NCBI RefSeq assembly: GCF_024169315.1
Contig: NZ_JALJWR010000001.1
Location: 207,501 to 271,500, forward strand
Source: Pseudomonas migulae
GTDB taxonomy: Bacteria; Pseudomonadota; Gammaproteobacteria; Pseudomonadales; Pseudomonadaceae
DNA: 64,000 nt
Direction: 5' to 3'
Position numbers and translations under genes: made by a program. Shown here in pieces: positions 29,378 to 38,369 of this stretch (its first letter is position 1; each line of letters starts with the position of its first letter). A model generated the notes under the pieces. That model did no database searches, was not told the DNA's origin, and worked only from the letters and a program-made list of their open reading frames with translations.

Positions 29378-30181
29378 ATGGCAAAGGAATCATTTCATTA
29401 CCTCGACAAGGATCGTGGCTCACTGTATTCGGCCGCGCTGAAAGCGGTAGCCGACCAGGGTATGAAACTGAAATTCACGGACCGTGCAGGTGGGGTTATC
29501 AGTTGTAATTCAAAGTGGAGCATGAAGAGCTTTGGTCAACAAATTAATCTGACAATAGTTACGGGCAGCCCAGGGGCTACGTTAACCATCAGCACTATTT
29601 GCGGCCAGGCTTATGACTGGGGCGAGGGAAAAAGCTTAATTCGGAAACTCAAGGGCTCTCTCGATGCTAATTTTGAAGTGATGGTAAATGAGGAAGCCGC
29701 AGATCTTTCCAGCTCCGTTACAGCGCCTTCGGCGGACGTAGTCAAGGAGGGGAAGGCCCAAGCGCTCTCATTGCGTGAATCGAACATCCTGCGACAAAAA
29801 AGCAGTCGCACACACCTTTTCTGGCTGTCGCTGGTGGGCGTTGCCACCGGCGCTGCTTCGATTTACTTTCGCCCGGATAGCTTCGCGGCACTCTGGCCAT
29901 TGGGACTCGGCGCATGCGGGCTTGCTGCTTGGTACGTATGGGGCATGTTCGTACCGAAACAATGCGTGAGCTGTGGCAAGCACACCGTGCGCTGTATGAG
30001 CTCCATCGATACGCTCATAGCCGTACGCAGTGAGCAACGCAGCGTGACCAACTTGAATACTCGTCAGGCCGAATGGGCTCGGGTAACTGTCAGCGACATG
30101 GAAAATCGTTCAACTTACCGCTGTATGTCATGCAAGCATGACTGGATTGAAGTACAACAATACAAGAAAGATGGTGGTTAA
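29378..30181 (+). CDS. Hypothetical membrane protein with a C-terminal zinc ribbon
   Basis: 267 residues of unrecognised family. The first 100 residues look like a compact soluble alpha/beta domain (SLYSAALKAVADQGMKLKFTDRAGGVISCNS). A polar linker follows, then two membrane helices (about 147-164 and 172-192). The tail is probably a zinc ribbon, with CVSC at 196-199 and CMSC at 249-252 separated by about 50 residues. The ATG follows TAGGAAG. It stands alone between two gene-poor gaps. Confidence 0.7.
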   Translation: MAKESFHYLDKDRGSLYSAALKAVADQGMKLKFTDRAGGVISCNSKWSMKSFGQQINLTIVTGSPGATLTISTICGQAYDWGEGKSLIRKLKGSLDANFEVMVNEEAADLSSSVTAPSADVVKEGKAQALSLRESNILRQKSSRTHLFWLSLVGVATGAASIYFRPDSFAALWPLGLGACGLAAWYVWGMFVPKQCVSCGKHTVRCMSSIDTLIAVRSEQRSVTNLNTRQAEWARVTVSDMENRSTYRCMSCKHDWIEVQQYKKDGG

Positions 30182-30206
30182 GCCTCTACAGCCGTATGCG
30201 AAAGGC

Positions 30207-30233
30207 AGCAATCGGCCAGATGCGGACCTTCGA
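30207..30233. repeat. Dispersed intergenic repeat, copy 3
   Basis: AGCAATCGGCCAGATGCGGAC and the next six bases match copy 1 at 23 of 27 positions. It lies 26 bp after the zinc-ribbon gene and before the convergent HxlR gene. Confidence 0.55.
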
Positions 30234-30256
30234 CTCAGCGGTCCTTCAGCATCCTG

Positions 30257-30619
30257 CTAGGCCGAAGCGTCGCGCTTGGCGAAGATGCTCGCCATTTCCG
30301 CCGCGTTCTCGGTTCCCCAGGTGCACAGCGGCACGATCGCGTCAGCCAGGCTGCGACCGAGTGGGGTCAGCGCGTAGTCCACGCGCGGCGGCACCTCCTT
30401 GTAGTCGGTCCGCGCCAGCACGTGGTCGGCTTCCAGGTCCTTCAATGACTGGATCAGCACTTTGTCGCTGACGCCGGGGATCAAACGCTTCAGCTCGCCG
30501 TAACGCTTCGGGCCGTCGCGCAGGAAAAACAAGACCAGCGGTTTCCACTTGCCCGAGATGATGCGCAGCGTGGCGTTGAGCCCGCAACCGGTGCCACAAA
30601 CTTCAGAAGTCGTCGTCAT
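30257..30619 (-). CDS. HxlR-family transcriptional regulator
   Basis: 120 residues: the N-terminal Cys pair CGTGC (8-12) of redox- or electrophile-sensing HxlR members, then the winged HTH (LRIISGKWKPLVLFFLRDGPKRYGELKRLIPGVSDKVLIQSLKDLEADHVLARTDYKEVPPRVDYALT). It is divergent from the SDR gene at 30733, which it probably controls. Confidence 0.92.
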   Translation of the reverse strand: MTTTSEVCGTGCGLNATLRIISGKWKPLVLFFLRDGPKRYGELKRLIPGVSDKVLIQSLKDLEADHVLARTDYKEVPPRVDYALTPLGRSLADAIVPLCTWGTENAAEMASIFAKRDASA

Positions 30620-30732
30620 TTTTTGATACTTACCAAAAGGTGCATACTTGTCCTTAGGTTATCAGGGTCGCATCCTTGGCCTCAAGCAAGCAGTTCCCTG
30701 CTTGGGTACAACTTCAACGAAGGATGCACGAC

Positions 30733-31467
30733 ATGACCAGACTGAATGGAAAGACCGCCGTGATCACCGGCGGCGCTACCGGCATCGGCCTCGCCGCGGC
30801 AAAGCGCTTCATCGAGGAGGGTGCCTTTGTCTTCATCTTCGGCCGCCGGCAGGAAGCACTCGACGCCGCTGTGGCTGACCTCGGACCCAATGCCCGCGCG
30901 GTGAAGGGCTCGGTTTCCGAACTGGCCGACCTTGATCGACTCTACGCGGCGGTGAAGGCTGAGCGCGGAACCCTCGACATCGTCTTCGCCAATGCCGGGG
31001 CGGGAAGCCAGCTTCCGCTCGGCAAGATCACCCCCGAGCACATTGACGAAATCTTCGACACCAACGTGAAGGGCTTGATCTTCACGGTCCAGAAGGCGCT
31101 ACCGCTGATGGTCCATGGTGGTTCGATCATCCTGACCGGATCGAGCGCCGGCACCACAGGCGCCCCAGCATTCAGCGTCTACAGCGCGAGCAAGGCGGCA
31201 GTGCGCAACCTCGCGCGGACCTGGGCGGAGGACCTGAAGGGCACCGGCATCCGGGTAAATGTGCTGTCGCCCGGACCGACGGCGACCGAACTGGCAAAGG
31301 AAGCGCTAGGCGAAGAAGGCATGAAGGTCTTCGCTTCGATGAATCCGCTCCAGCGCATGGCCGATCCGGCGGAAATCGGAGCGGCGGCCGCGTTTCTCGC
31401 GTCGCAGGACAGCAGCTTCATGACCGCCAGTGAGGTCGCCGTCGACGGCGGTCTGGCGCAAATCTGA
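30733..31467 (+). CDS. Short-chain dehydrogenase/reductase (SDR)
   Basis: 244 residues. NAD(P) motif TGGATGIG near 12, NAG-type segment FANAGAG, and the active-site SAGTTGAPAFSVYSASKAA carrying Tyr-x3-Lys with upstream Ser. A C-terminal DGGLAQI ends the fold. The substrate is unknown. The start MTRLNGKT follows AAGGA. It is co-directional with the next oxidoreductase (73-bp gap) and divergent from HxlR, a pattern common for electrophile- or quinone-responsive units. Confidence 0.92.
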   Translation: MTRLNGKTAVITGGATGIGLAAAKRFIEEGAFVFIFGRRQEALDAAVADLGPNARAVKGSVSELADLDRLYAAVKAERGTLDIVFANAGAGSQLPLGKITPEHIDEIFDTNVKGLIFTVQKALPLMVHGGSIILTGSSAGTTGAPAFSVYSASKAAVRNLARTWAEDLKGTGIRVNVLSPGPTATELAKEALGEEGMKVFASMNPLQRMADPAEIGAAAAFLASQDSSFMTASEVAVDGGLAQI

Positions 31468-31540
31468 CTCGCTACGCCCGACCGGTCACTCCATTCCATC
31501 TTCGGAGCCCGCAGGGCGTGGCAAACCAAAGGAGATTTTT

Positions 31541-32140
31541 ATGAGCTACGCAATTATCGGCTTCGGCAAACTCGGCCAGGCGCTTGCCAAGGCGTTTGCC
31601 CGCAAAGGCATCGAAGTATCCGTTGCAACCACGCGCGATCCGGAAAGTTTTGCAGCCGATGCGGCCGCGATCGGACCCGGGATCATTCCTGAAACGCTGG
31701 CGCAAGCCCTCAGGGCAGACATCGTCTTTTTGGCTGTCCGTTTTGAATCTCACCGGGATGTCGCGAAGGCGCTGCCGACCTGGAAGGGCAAGACCATCAT
31801 CGATGTGACCAATGCCTACGGCGTGCCTCCTGAGGACCTGGGAGGGCAGCCTTCTTCCAAAGTCATCGCGCAGGCCTTCACGGATGCAAGACTGGTCAAG
31901 GGCTTCAACCATTTGGTCGCAGGTGTCCTTGAGCAGGATCCGGCCATACAGGGTGGCAGGAGAGTCGTGTTCCTGGCGAGCGACGATGACGACGCCGTAG
32001 CGGAAGTCGGTACGCTTGCGGAAAATCTCGGTTTCTCGCCGATCAAACTTGGCGGGCTTTCGGAAGGTGGACTGCTGGTGCAGGCGCGCGGAAATAGCTG
32101 GGGGCAACTGATCTTCAAGGACCTGGTCAGGTTCGACTGA
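31541..32140 (+). CDS. NADPH-dependent F420-reductase-like oxidoreductase
   Basis: 199 residues with an N-terminal dinucleotide site YAIIGFGKLGQALAKAFARKG and the family features DIVFLAVRFESH, DVTNAYG, LVKGFNHLVAGVLEQDP. These resemble the F420H2:NADP oxidoreductase fold, but Pseudomonas lacks F420, so the true acceptor is unknown. The start is supported by AAAGGAGATTTTT. Probably transcribed with the SDR gene. Confidence 0.82.
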   Translation: MSYAIIGFGKLGQALAKAFARKGIEVSVATTRDPESFAADAAAIGPGIIPETLAQALRADIVFLAVRFESHRDVAKALPTWKGKTIIDVTNAYGVPPEDLGGQPSSKVIAQAFTDARLVKGFNHLVAGVLEQDPAIQGGRRVVFLASDDDDAVAEVGTLAENLGFSPIKLGGLSEGGLLVQARGNSWGQLIFKDLVRFD

Positions 32141-32278
32141 TGAATCATGATCGCAAATGTTGATGCGATCCGGCCTCGTGGACAAAGGGCAGCCCCAGTC
32201 TGATTGAAGCGAGGTCGACGGTCATATTCGTCGAAGATGAGCGCCCTGGGCCGTCAGTGCCCAGGGCAAGATGAGGGC

Positions 32279-33412
32279 CTAGTTAACCATCACCTCGTCC
32301 AGTGCCTGCTCGAGGGTGCTGACCGTGCGCTCGATATTGTGCAGCTTTTCGAGTCCGAACAGACCGATGCGGAAGGTCTGGAAGTCGGCCGGCTCGTCGC
32401 ATTGCAACGGCACTCCTGCGGCGATCTGCAGGCCATGGTTGGCAAATTTTTTGCCGCTCTTGATGTCGGCATCATCGGTGTAGCTCACCACGACGCCAGG
32501 GGCCTGAAAGCCGGCTGCGGCGACGCTTTTGAAACCTTTGCCGGTCAACATTGCGCGCACCCGATCGCCCAGCGCCTGTTGTTCGCCGCGGACCTTGTCG
32601 AAACCGTAGGCTTGCGTCTCTTTCATCACTTCATTAAATCGCGCGAGGGAATCGCTGGGCATGGTCGCATGGTAGGCGTGTCCGCCCTGTTCGTAGGCCT
32701 GCATGATCTGCAGCCACTTTTTCAGGTCGCAGGCGAAGCTGCTGCTCTGCGTCTGTTCGATGCGCTCGAGGGCCAGGGAACTGAGCATCACCAGGGCGCA
32801 GCAAGGGGAGGCGCTCCAGCCTTTCTGCGGAGCGCTGATCAGCAGGTCGACTGCGCATTTCTGCATATCGACCCAAAGCGTACCCGAGGCGATGCAGTCC
32901 AGCACGAACAGGCCACCCACCGCATGCACGGCGTCGCCGACGGCCCGCAGGTACTCGTTGGGCAGGATAATCCCTGATGAGGTTTCAACGTGGGGGGCGA
33001 AGACAATCTGCGGCCTCGAAGCCGCGATGGCTGCCAGCACTTCGTCCAGAGGGGGAGGGGCGTAGGCAGCCTGGCGACCCGTGTCGACCGGTCGGGCTTT
33101 CAGCACCGTGGTGGCCGCCGGGATGTTGCCCATCTCAAGGATCTGGCTCCAGCGATAACTGAACCAGCCGTTGCGTATCACCAGGCATTGCTGGTCGGTG
33201 GCAAACTGTCGCGCCACCGCTTCCATGCCGAATGTGCCGCTGCCCGGGACCACCGCAACAGCCTGGGCGTTGTAGACCTGTTTCAGGGTCGTGGAAATGT
33301 TCTTCATCACGCCTTGAAATGACTGCGACATGTGGTTGAGCGAGCGGTCGGTGTAGACCACTGAGTACTCGACCAGCCCCTCGGGATCGATACTGGGATA
33401 TAGCTTTGACAT
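32279..33412 (-). CDS. Class V aminotransferase (alanine-glyoxylate type)
   Basis: 377 residues. The PLP lysine is in ISAPQKGWSASPCCA (about 197), with the preceding FVLDCIASGTLWVDM holding the ring-stacking Asp; VVPGSGTFGMEAVARQF is the usual N-terminal loop. Members use alanine, serine, ureidoglycine or aminoethylphosphonate with glyoxylate or pyruvate; the substrate cannot be assigned. It is divergent from the ArsR gene across 163 bp, so the ArsR operator at 33547 may also affect it. Confidence 0.88.
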   Translation of the reverse strand: MSKLYPSIDPEGLVEYSVVYTDRSLNHMSQSFQGVMKNISTTLKQVYNAQAVAVVPGSGTFGMEAVARQFATDQQCLVIRNGWFSYRWSQILEMGNIPAATTVLKARPVDTGRQAAYAPPPLDEVLAAIAASRPQIVFAPHVETSSGIILPNEYLRAVGDAVHAVGGLFVLDCIASGTLWVDMQKCAVDLLISAPQKGWSASPCCALVMLSSLALERIEQTQSSSFACDLKKWLQIMQAYEQGGHAYHATMPSDSLARFNEVMKETQAYGFDKVRGEQQALGDRVRAMLTGKGFKSVAAAGFQAPGVVVSYTDDADIKSGKKFANHGLQIAAGVPLQCDEPADFQTFRIGLFGLEKLHNIERTVSTLEQALDEVMVN

Positions 33413-33541
33413 AGGGTGACTCCTTTGGCAGAGATCTCAGTGGTATCGACCCTGCCCTAAGCCTTGGCAAATGACAAGATTGCTCGGGATCGAATTGCGA
33501 AATCACTAACCTGCGTATTTCGCCCTTCGTCGGCTCTCGCA

Positions 33542-33569
33542 TTGACATATCGATAAATCTCGATATCCT
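33542..33569 (+). promoter_or_regulatory. Promoter with embedded ArsR-type operator
   Basis: TTGACA (33542-33547), 16-bp spacer, TATCCT (33564-33569). The 20-bp near-palindrome ATATCGATAAATCTCGATAT at 33547-33566 fills the spacer and differs at two positions from the perfect palindrome at 33895. Transcription would start close to the ATG at 33576, leaving almost no leader. Confidence 0.7.
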
Positions 33570-33575
33570 GCGCTC

Positions 33576-33878
33576 ATGGAATTACTCGAAATATTCAAAG
33601 CCCTCTCAAACCCTACACGCCTTGAAATCCTGAAAGGCTTGAAGGACCCCGTAAAGAACTTCCCTCCGCAGGATGAAGGTGACGTTCACACGGTGGGCGT
33701 CTGCGTCAGCAGTATTCAAGAAGGTATCGGGCTGTCGCAGTCAACGGTGTCCGGTTATCTGGCCACATTGCAGCGAGTGGGCCTGGTCGAAGTCAGGCGC
33801 ATCGGTCAGTGGACCTACTACAAGCGCAATGAAGCAACCATCAGTGCGCTTGCCGAGATCGTAGGGAAAGATCTGTAA
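33576..33878 (+). CDS. ArsR-family transcriptional repressor
   Basis: 100 residues: [24 protein letters not shown] at the N terminus and the recognition helices [39 protein letters not shown]. The ELCVC metal motif of arsenic sensors is absent; the single VCVSS Cys could sense electrophiles or oxidants. It precedes a quinone oxidoreductase and an ABM protein and is flanked by two copies of one palindrome, so it is probably autoregulated. No Shine-Dalgarno sequence is visible. Confidence 0.92.
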   Translation: MELLEIFKALSNPTRLEILKGLKDPVKNFPPQDEGDVHTVGVCVSSIQEGIGLSQSTVSGYLATLQRVGLVEVRRIGQWTYYKRNEATISALAEIVGKDL

Positions 33879-33894
33879 AATTTTTTACACCAAT

Positions 33895-33914
33895 ATATCG
33901 AGATATCTCGATAT
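33895..33914 (+). promoter_or_regulatory. Perfect 20-bp palindrome, second ArsR operator
   Basis: ATATCGAGATATCTCGATAT is a perfect palindrome 29 bp before the oxidoreductase ATG. It matches the site at 33547-33566 at 18 of 20 positions, so it is almost certainly a binding site of the ArsR protein encoded just upstream. Confidence 0.8.
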
Positions 33915-33942
33915 CCCTTTTTGTCGATACGAGGATTTTTCA

Positions 33943-34917
33943 ATGAAAGCGATGATGCTTAAATCATTTGGCGGCCCAGAATCGTTTGAACTCTGCGACG
34001 TGCCCAAACCAGTGCCGGGTGCGGGACAAGTCCTGGTGCGGGTGCACGCAACCTCCATCAACCCCTTGGATTATCAGGTTCGACGTGGCGATTACGCCGA
34101 CCTGGTGCCGCTGCCGGCCATCACCGGACACGACGTATCGGGCGTTGTCGAAGCAGTTGGGCCGGGTGTGACGGCCTTCGCTCCGGGAGACGAAGTCTGG
34201 TACACCCCGCAAATATTTGACGGGCCCGGCAGTTATGCCGAGTACCACGTGGCGGCCGAAAGCATTATCGGGAAGAAGCCGCCATCACTGAGTCATCTTG
34301 AGGCGGCAAGTCTGACCCTGGTGGGCGGGACGGTGTGGGAAGCGCTGACCGTGCGTGCAGCGCTCAGAGTGGGGGAGAGCATTCTGATCCACGGCGGCGC
34401 GGGAGGCGTAGGTCATGTAGCGATCCAAGTGGCAAAAGCCATTGGAGCGCGAGTTTTCACGACCGTGCGCGAAGCCAACTTCGAGTTCGCACGCCGCATG
34501 GGGGCCGATGTGCTCATCGACTACGAAAAGGAAGATTACGTCGACGCCATCCTGCGGGAAACCGGTGGCCACGGCGTGGATGTGGTGTTCGACACCATCG
34601 GCGGCAACACACTGTCGCGCAGCCCCGACGTGCTCGCTCAACTTGGCCGCGTGGTCTCGATTGTGGACATTGCCCAGCCGCAAAACCTCGTTCAGGCCTG
34701 GGGCAAGAACGCGAGTTATCACTTCGTTTTCACCCGACAGAACCGCGGCAAGCTCGATGAACTGAGCACACTGGTAGAGCACGGTCAGCTGCGCCCACAC
34801 GTTGGCGCTGTCTATTCGCTTGCCGACCTGGCGCTCGCCCATGCCCGGCTCGAGAGTACCAACAACGGCATTCAAGGAAAAATCGTGATCGCCGTCGAGC
34901 CATCGCTCATCTCGTAA
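33943..34917 (+). CDS. Zinc-independent MDR oxidoreductase (quinone-reductase-like)
   Basis: 324 residues of the medium-chain dehydrogenase/reductase family: GroES-like N-terminal domain ([28 protein letters not shown]), cofactor site [23 protein letters not shown] near 150, and no structural-zinc cysteine cluster, as in NADPH:quinone reductases. It likely reduces quinones or enones in the cytoplasm. Part of the ArsR-controlled unit, followed by the ABM gene after 41 bp. Confidence 0.9.
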   Translation: MKAMMLKSFGGPESFELCDVPKPVPGAGQVLVRVHATSINPLDYQVRRGDYADLVPLPAITGHDVSGVVEAVGPGVTAFAPGDEVWYTPQIFDGPGSYAEYHVAAESIIGKKPPSLSHLEAASLTLVGGTVWEALTVRAALRVGESILIHGGAGGVGHVAIQVAKAIGARVFTTVREANFEFARRMGADVLIDYEKEDYVDAILRETGGHGVDVVFDTIGGNTLSRSPDVLAQLGRVVSIVDIAQPQNLVQAWGKNASYHFVFTRQNRGKLDELSTLVEHGQLRPHVGAVYSLADLALAHARLESTNNGIQGKIVIAVEPSLIS

Positions 34918-34958
34918 ATACGTACTTTTAATCGTTCAAATCAATTTAGAGGTACACC

Positions 34959-35276
34959 ATGATTTATGAAATCGCTCTGCTCCCCGTTCACAAGGAACGG
35001 ATTGAAAAGTTCCGACGTGCATTTGCCGAGGTCGCTCCTTTGCTCACCCGCGCAAAGGGTTACGGCGGCCACTTGCTCGCGCAAGGGGTTGAAACCCCGG
35101 AGATGTTCAACCTGATCGTGCGCTGGGCTTCACTTGAGGATCACACGCCGGGCTTCGAAGCGAGTGAAGACCATCGGCTGTTCATGCAGGGGCTGGAGGA
35201 ATATTTTTCGGAAGAACCGAGGGTCTACCATATTGAAGGAGCAGCTTGCACTGGTTTGCAGACCGGCGAAACATGA
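34959..35276 (+). CDS. ABM-domain (antibiotic biosynthesis monooxygenase-like) protein
   Basis: 105 residues with a dimeric ferredoxin-like ABM fold (MIYEIALLPVHKERIEKFRRAFAEVAPLLTRAKGYGGHLLAQG, FNLIVRWASLEDHTPGFEAS). Small ABM proteins act as cofactor-free quinol monooxygenases or as quinone-stress partners, consistent with the quinone reductase upstream. Ribosome site AGAGG. The stop directly abuts the stop of the convergent LysR gene. Confidence 0.85.
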   Translation: MIYEIALLPVHKERIEKFRRAFAEVAPLLTRAKGYGGHLLAQGVETPEMFNLIVRWASLEDHTPGFEASEDHRLFMQGLEEYFSEEPRVYHIEGAACTGLQTGET

Positions 35277-36179
35277 TCAAACCACAGTGGGCCGCAACTC
35301 CTGCGCCAGTTCAATCAGCGCGCGCAATCGCGCCGGTACGAAACGATGGCCCGAGTAGTAGAGCCTCAACCCGCCAAACGACGGGCACCATGGCATCAAC
35401 ACCGGCACCAGGGCGCCGCTTGCCAGTTCTTCCAGGATGAACCACTCGGAAATGAAACCGATGCCAAGGCCCGACAACACGGCCTGTTTGATGGCCAGCA
35501 ACTCGTTGGAGGCGAAGCGCACCGGCAGATCCATCTGCAGCTTTTGGCCATCGCGCTCCAATTCCCACTGGTAGAGGCCACCATGGGCCATGCGCATGCC
35601 GACGCTCCGGTGGGTGAGTAGATCTCGCGGATGCTCGGGCACGCCGTGGCGTTCGAGGTACTCGGGCGTTGCGACCACGAGCATCCGGATGTCACCTGAC
35701 AGTGCCACAGCAATCATGTCTTGCGGCACAGACTCTGCCAGGCGAATCCCGGCGTCGAAGCCCCCAGCGACGATGTCGACCATGCTTGATTCGCTGACGA
35801 TGTCGATGCGCACTTCGGGATAGCGCTCAGCGTACTGCTTCAATAGCGGCTCCAGCAGCAGATAGGCCGCCCCATGCGGTGCATTGATGCGCAATGTGCC
35901 GCTGGGTTCATCGGGGCCGACGCTGGCTTCTTCGTCGGCACTTTTGATCTGGGCCAACGCAGGTGCGATGCGTGCCACATAGCGTTGCCCGATGTCGGTG
36001 AGGGCAACGCTGCGCGTGGAGCGATTGAACAGGCGAACTTTCAGGCGTGCTTCCAGGCCGGCCACCGCGCTGCTCACGGCGGTAGTGGACATTCCCAACT
36101 CCTGTGCTGCGCCGCGAAAACTGTTGCGGCGCGCAACGGCCAGAACCACTTCCAGCTCGGTCATTCCTGTTCTGTGCAT
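35277..36179 (-). CDS. LysR-family regulator (aldehyde dehydrogenase neighbour)
   Basis: 300 residues from MHRTGMTELE. HTH: ELEVVLAVARRNSFRGAAQELGMSTTAVSSAVAGLEARLKVRLFNRSTRSVALT; LysR effector domain follows (DIVAGGFDAGIRLAESVPQDM). Divergent from the aldehyde dehydrogenase at 36302 across 122 bp, its likely target. An upstream in-frame ATG would add 12 residues without family support. Confidence 0.88.
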   Translation of the reverse strand: MHRTGMTELEVVLAVARRNSFRGAAQELGMSTTAVSSAVAGLEARLKVRLFNRSTRSVALTDIGQRYVARIAPALAQIKSADEEASVGPDEPSGTLRINAPHGAAYLLLEPLLKQYAERYPEVRIDIVSESSMVDIVAGGFDAGIRLAESVPQDMIAVALSGDIRMLVVATPEYLERHGVPEHPRDLLTHRSVGMRMAHGGLYQWELERDGQKLQMDLPVRFASNELLAIKQAVLSGLGIGFISEWFILEELASGALVPVLMPWCPSFGGLRLYYSGHRFVPARLRALIELAQELRPTVV

Positions 36180-36301
36180 GGATTGTCCTGAATATAAGGA
36201 TGCTTCATAAGGCAAAGGATGGCTTATCGGAATAATGAACCCTTCTTAGACTTCATCACAGAGGCTCGATTCAGGCGAGTCATTTTGAGCGAGGAGTCGC
36301 C

Positions 36302-37732
36302 ATGCAACGCATTGAACATATCTACATCAACGGCGAGTTCGTCATTCCACACGGTCAGGAATGGTTCGACCTTCATAACCCGAGCACCGAGGAAGTCATC
36401 GGTCAGGTTCGGCTGGGCGATGCACTGGACGCACAGCGTGCGATCGCAGCCGCCAAGGTTGCGTTCCCGGCGTGGGCTCGTACCAGCCGGGAGGAGCGCA
36501 TTGCGGCACTGCAACGCATGCACCGGGCCATGGCAACAAAGGAGGAAGAACTGCTGGAAGCCATCCTCGTGGAATACGGCGCACCTGCGGTTCGCGGGCG
36601 TTGGATGGCGACTTATCCGGCTGATGTGATCGCGCAAGCAATCGATGCACTGGAGGCGTTCGATTTCGAGGAGCAGGTCGGCATGGCCAGGGTCATTCTG
36701 ACGCCCGTGGGCGTGACCGGTCTGATCACACCCTGGAACAGCAATGCGGGCTTCATTTGCAACAAGCTGGCCACCGCGCTGGCAGCAGGCTGCACTGCCG
36801 TCATCAAGCCAAGCGAGATGAGCGCGTTACAGACGCAGGTCGTGGTCAGAGCGTTGCACGAGGCCGGTCTGCCACCGGGTGTATTCAATGTCGTCAACGG
36901 ACGAGGCGATGTAGTAGGTGAGGAAATCGCCCGTCATCCCGACGTTGCCAAAATCTCGTTCACGGGCTCGTCCGCTGTCGGTCAGCATCTGGTAAAAACC
37001 GGTGCTGACACCATGAAGCGCGTGACGCTTGAACTCGGCGGCAAGTCGCCCACCGTGGTGCTTGACGATGCGGATTTCCAGGCAGTCATGCCGCTGGTGC
37101 TGCAAGCCGGATTTCTCAACAGCGGCCAGGCTTGCATCGCGGGCACTCGCATCCTCGTTCCGTGCAGCCGGCTGGCAGAGTTCGAGCGCATTGCGAAGGA
37201 GGGTGTCTCACAAATTCAATCGGGCGATCCACGCAACGCCGACACCGAGATCGGCCCAATGGTGAGCCAGAAACAGTGGGAACGGGTGCAGCGCTACATC
37301 CGTATCGGCCAGGAAGAAGGCGCGAGGTTGCTGGCGGGTGGCGAAGGTCGCCCGGAAGGCTTGCACGCCGGATGGTTCGTGAAGCCCACGATCTTCACTG
37401 ATGCCAACAACCGTATGCGCATCGCGCGTGAGGAAATCTTCGGCCCCGTGCTGACGATCATCCCCTACGAAGATGATGCTGATGCAATCAGCATTGCCAA
37501 CGATACGGACTATGGACTGAGCGCCCTGGTGCTGGGAAAAAGCTCCGAACGTTGTATGAACGTCGCCCGGCAGATCGATTCGGGACGCGTGCTCATCAAC
37601 ACCCTGGCCCACGAACCGCGTGCCCCCTTCGGTGGATTCAAGCATTCAGGCCTTGGGCGCGAAATGGGCAGGTGGGGGATGAGCGCGTATCTGGAGCCGA
37701 AGACGTTGATCGGGTATGACCCGTTGACATGA
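36302..37732 (+). CDS. NAD(P)-dependent aldehyde dehydrogenase
   Basis: 476 residues with complete ALDH motifs: TPWNSNAGF cofactor region, FTGSSAVGQ, general base Glu in LELGGKSP (about 244), catalytic Cys in NSGQACIAGTR (about 278) and EEIFGPVL. The length fits the family. The aldehyde substrate is not evident; the divergent LysR suggests induction by the substrate or its precursor. Confidence 0.93.
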   Translation: MQRIEHIYINGEFVIPHGQEWFDLHNPSTEEVIGQVRLGDALDAQRAIAAAKVAFPAWARTSREERIAALQRMHRAMATKEEELLEAILVEYGAPAVRGRWMATYPADVIAQAIDALEAFDFEEQVGMARVILTPVGVTGLITPWNSNAGFICNKLATALAAGCTAVIKPSEMSALQTQVVVRALHEAGLPPGVFNVVNGRGDVVGEEIARHPDVAKISFTGSSAVGQHLVKTGADTMKRVTLELGGKSPTVVLDDADFQAVMPLVLQAGFLNSGQACIAGTRILVPCSRLAEFERIAKEGVSQIQSGDPRNADTEIGPMVSQKQWERVQRYIRIGQEEGARLLAGGEGRPEGLHAGWFVKPTIFTDANNRMRIAREEIFGPVLTIIPYEDDADAISIANDTDYGLSALVLGKSSERCMNVARQIDSGRVLINTLAHEPRAPFGGFKHSGLGREMGRWGMSAYLEPKTLIGYDPLT

Positions 37733-37833
37733 CTGGGTCAGGTTCATGTCTGGAAGCACTGGATGGGGAATGGCAGCCAGCGTTCGCTATTGGCCGTGGA
37801 TTCAACTGGTCGACGCAACAGATGGCTAAATCG

Positions 37834-38259
37834 TTACTTCGCTTTCCAGTGCCCACCACCCGACTCACAATCAATCTTCACCTGGCTCAAGTGCTCGGCA
37901 TCGTAGTAATACGTCGTGACCTGGGCATTGTCGGGAATGTTGAGCGACTTGGCGTTCTTGTCCTTACTGGTGGAATGAGGGTTGGCCAGCGACTCCTGAG
38001 TCAAGGTCGCGATGCAAGTGGCCTGGTAATGATCGTCGCACTGTTCGACCTTTTTCTTGGTGCTGGTCATCATTTCCTTGCTTTCATTACTGCATGACCA
38101 ATCGATGGAATTGACCGGCATGCCTTCGTACTCATAGCAACTATGGGTTTCGACCGCGGGCACGGAAGGGCTTTGGGAGCGGGTCAGTACGTCGCAGCCT
38201 TCAGCGAAAGCCAGGGCCGGGCTGAGGCTGGCGATCAGAAGCAGAACTCTACTGTTCAT
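37834..38259 (-). CDS. Periplasmic cysteine-containing hypothetical protein
   Basis: 141 residues with a signal peptide (LSPALAFA-EG) and six Cys in the mature part (GCDV, SCYE, SCSN, QCDD, TCIA, DCES), suggesting disulfides. I do not recognise the family. Ribosome site GAGAGGA. It stands between the aldehyde dehydrogenase and the hydrolase with its own likely promoter. Confidence 0.75.
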   Translation of the reverse strand: MNSRVLLLIASLSPALAFAEGCDVLTRSQSPSVPAVETHSCYEYEGMPVNSIDWSCSNESKEMMTSTKKKVEQCDDHYQATCIATLTQESLANPHSTSKDKNAKSLNIPDNAQVTTYYYDAEHLSQVKIDCESGGGHWKAK

Positions 38260-38369
38260 CGGGATTTCCTCTCCAATGGCGCCTTGCCCGACCAGGGTTC
38301 AGCGCCGATAAAGCTTCGAAAACACGATGACGCGCCAGGTTCCATTCGTTTTTGATCGGCGAAAGGCAG

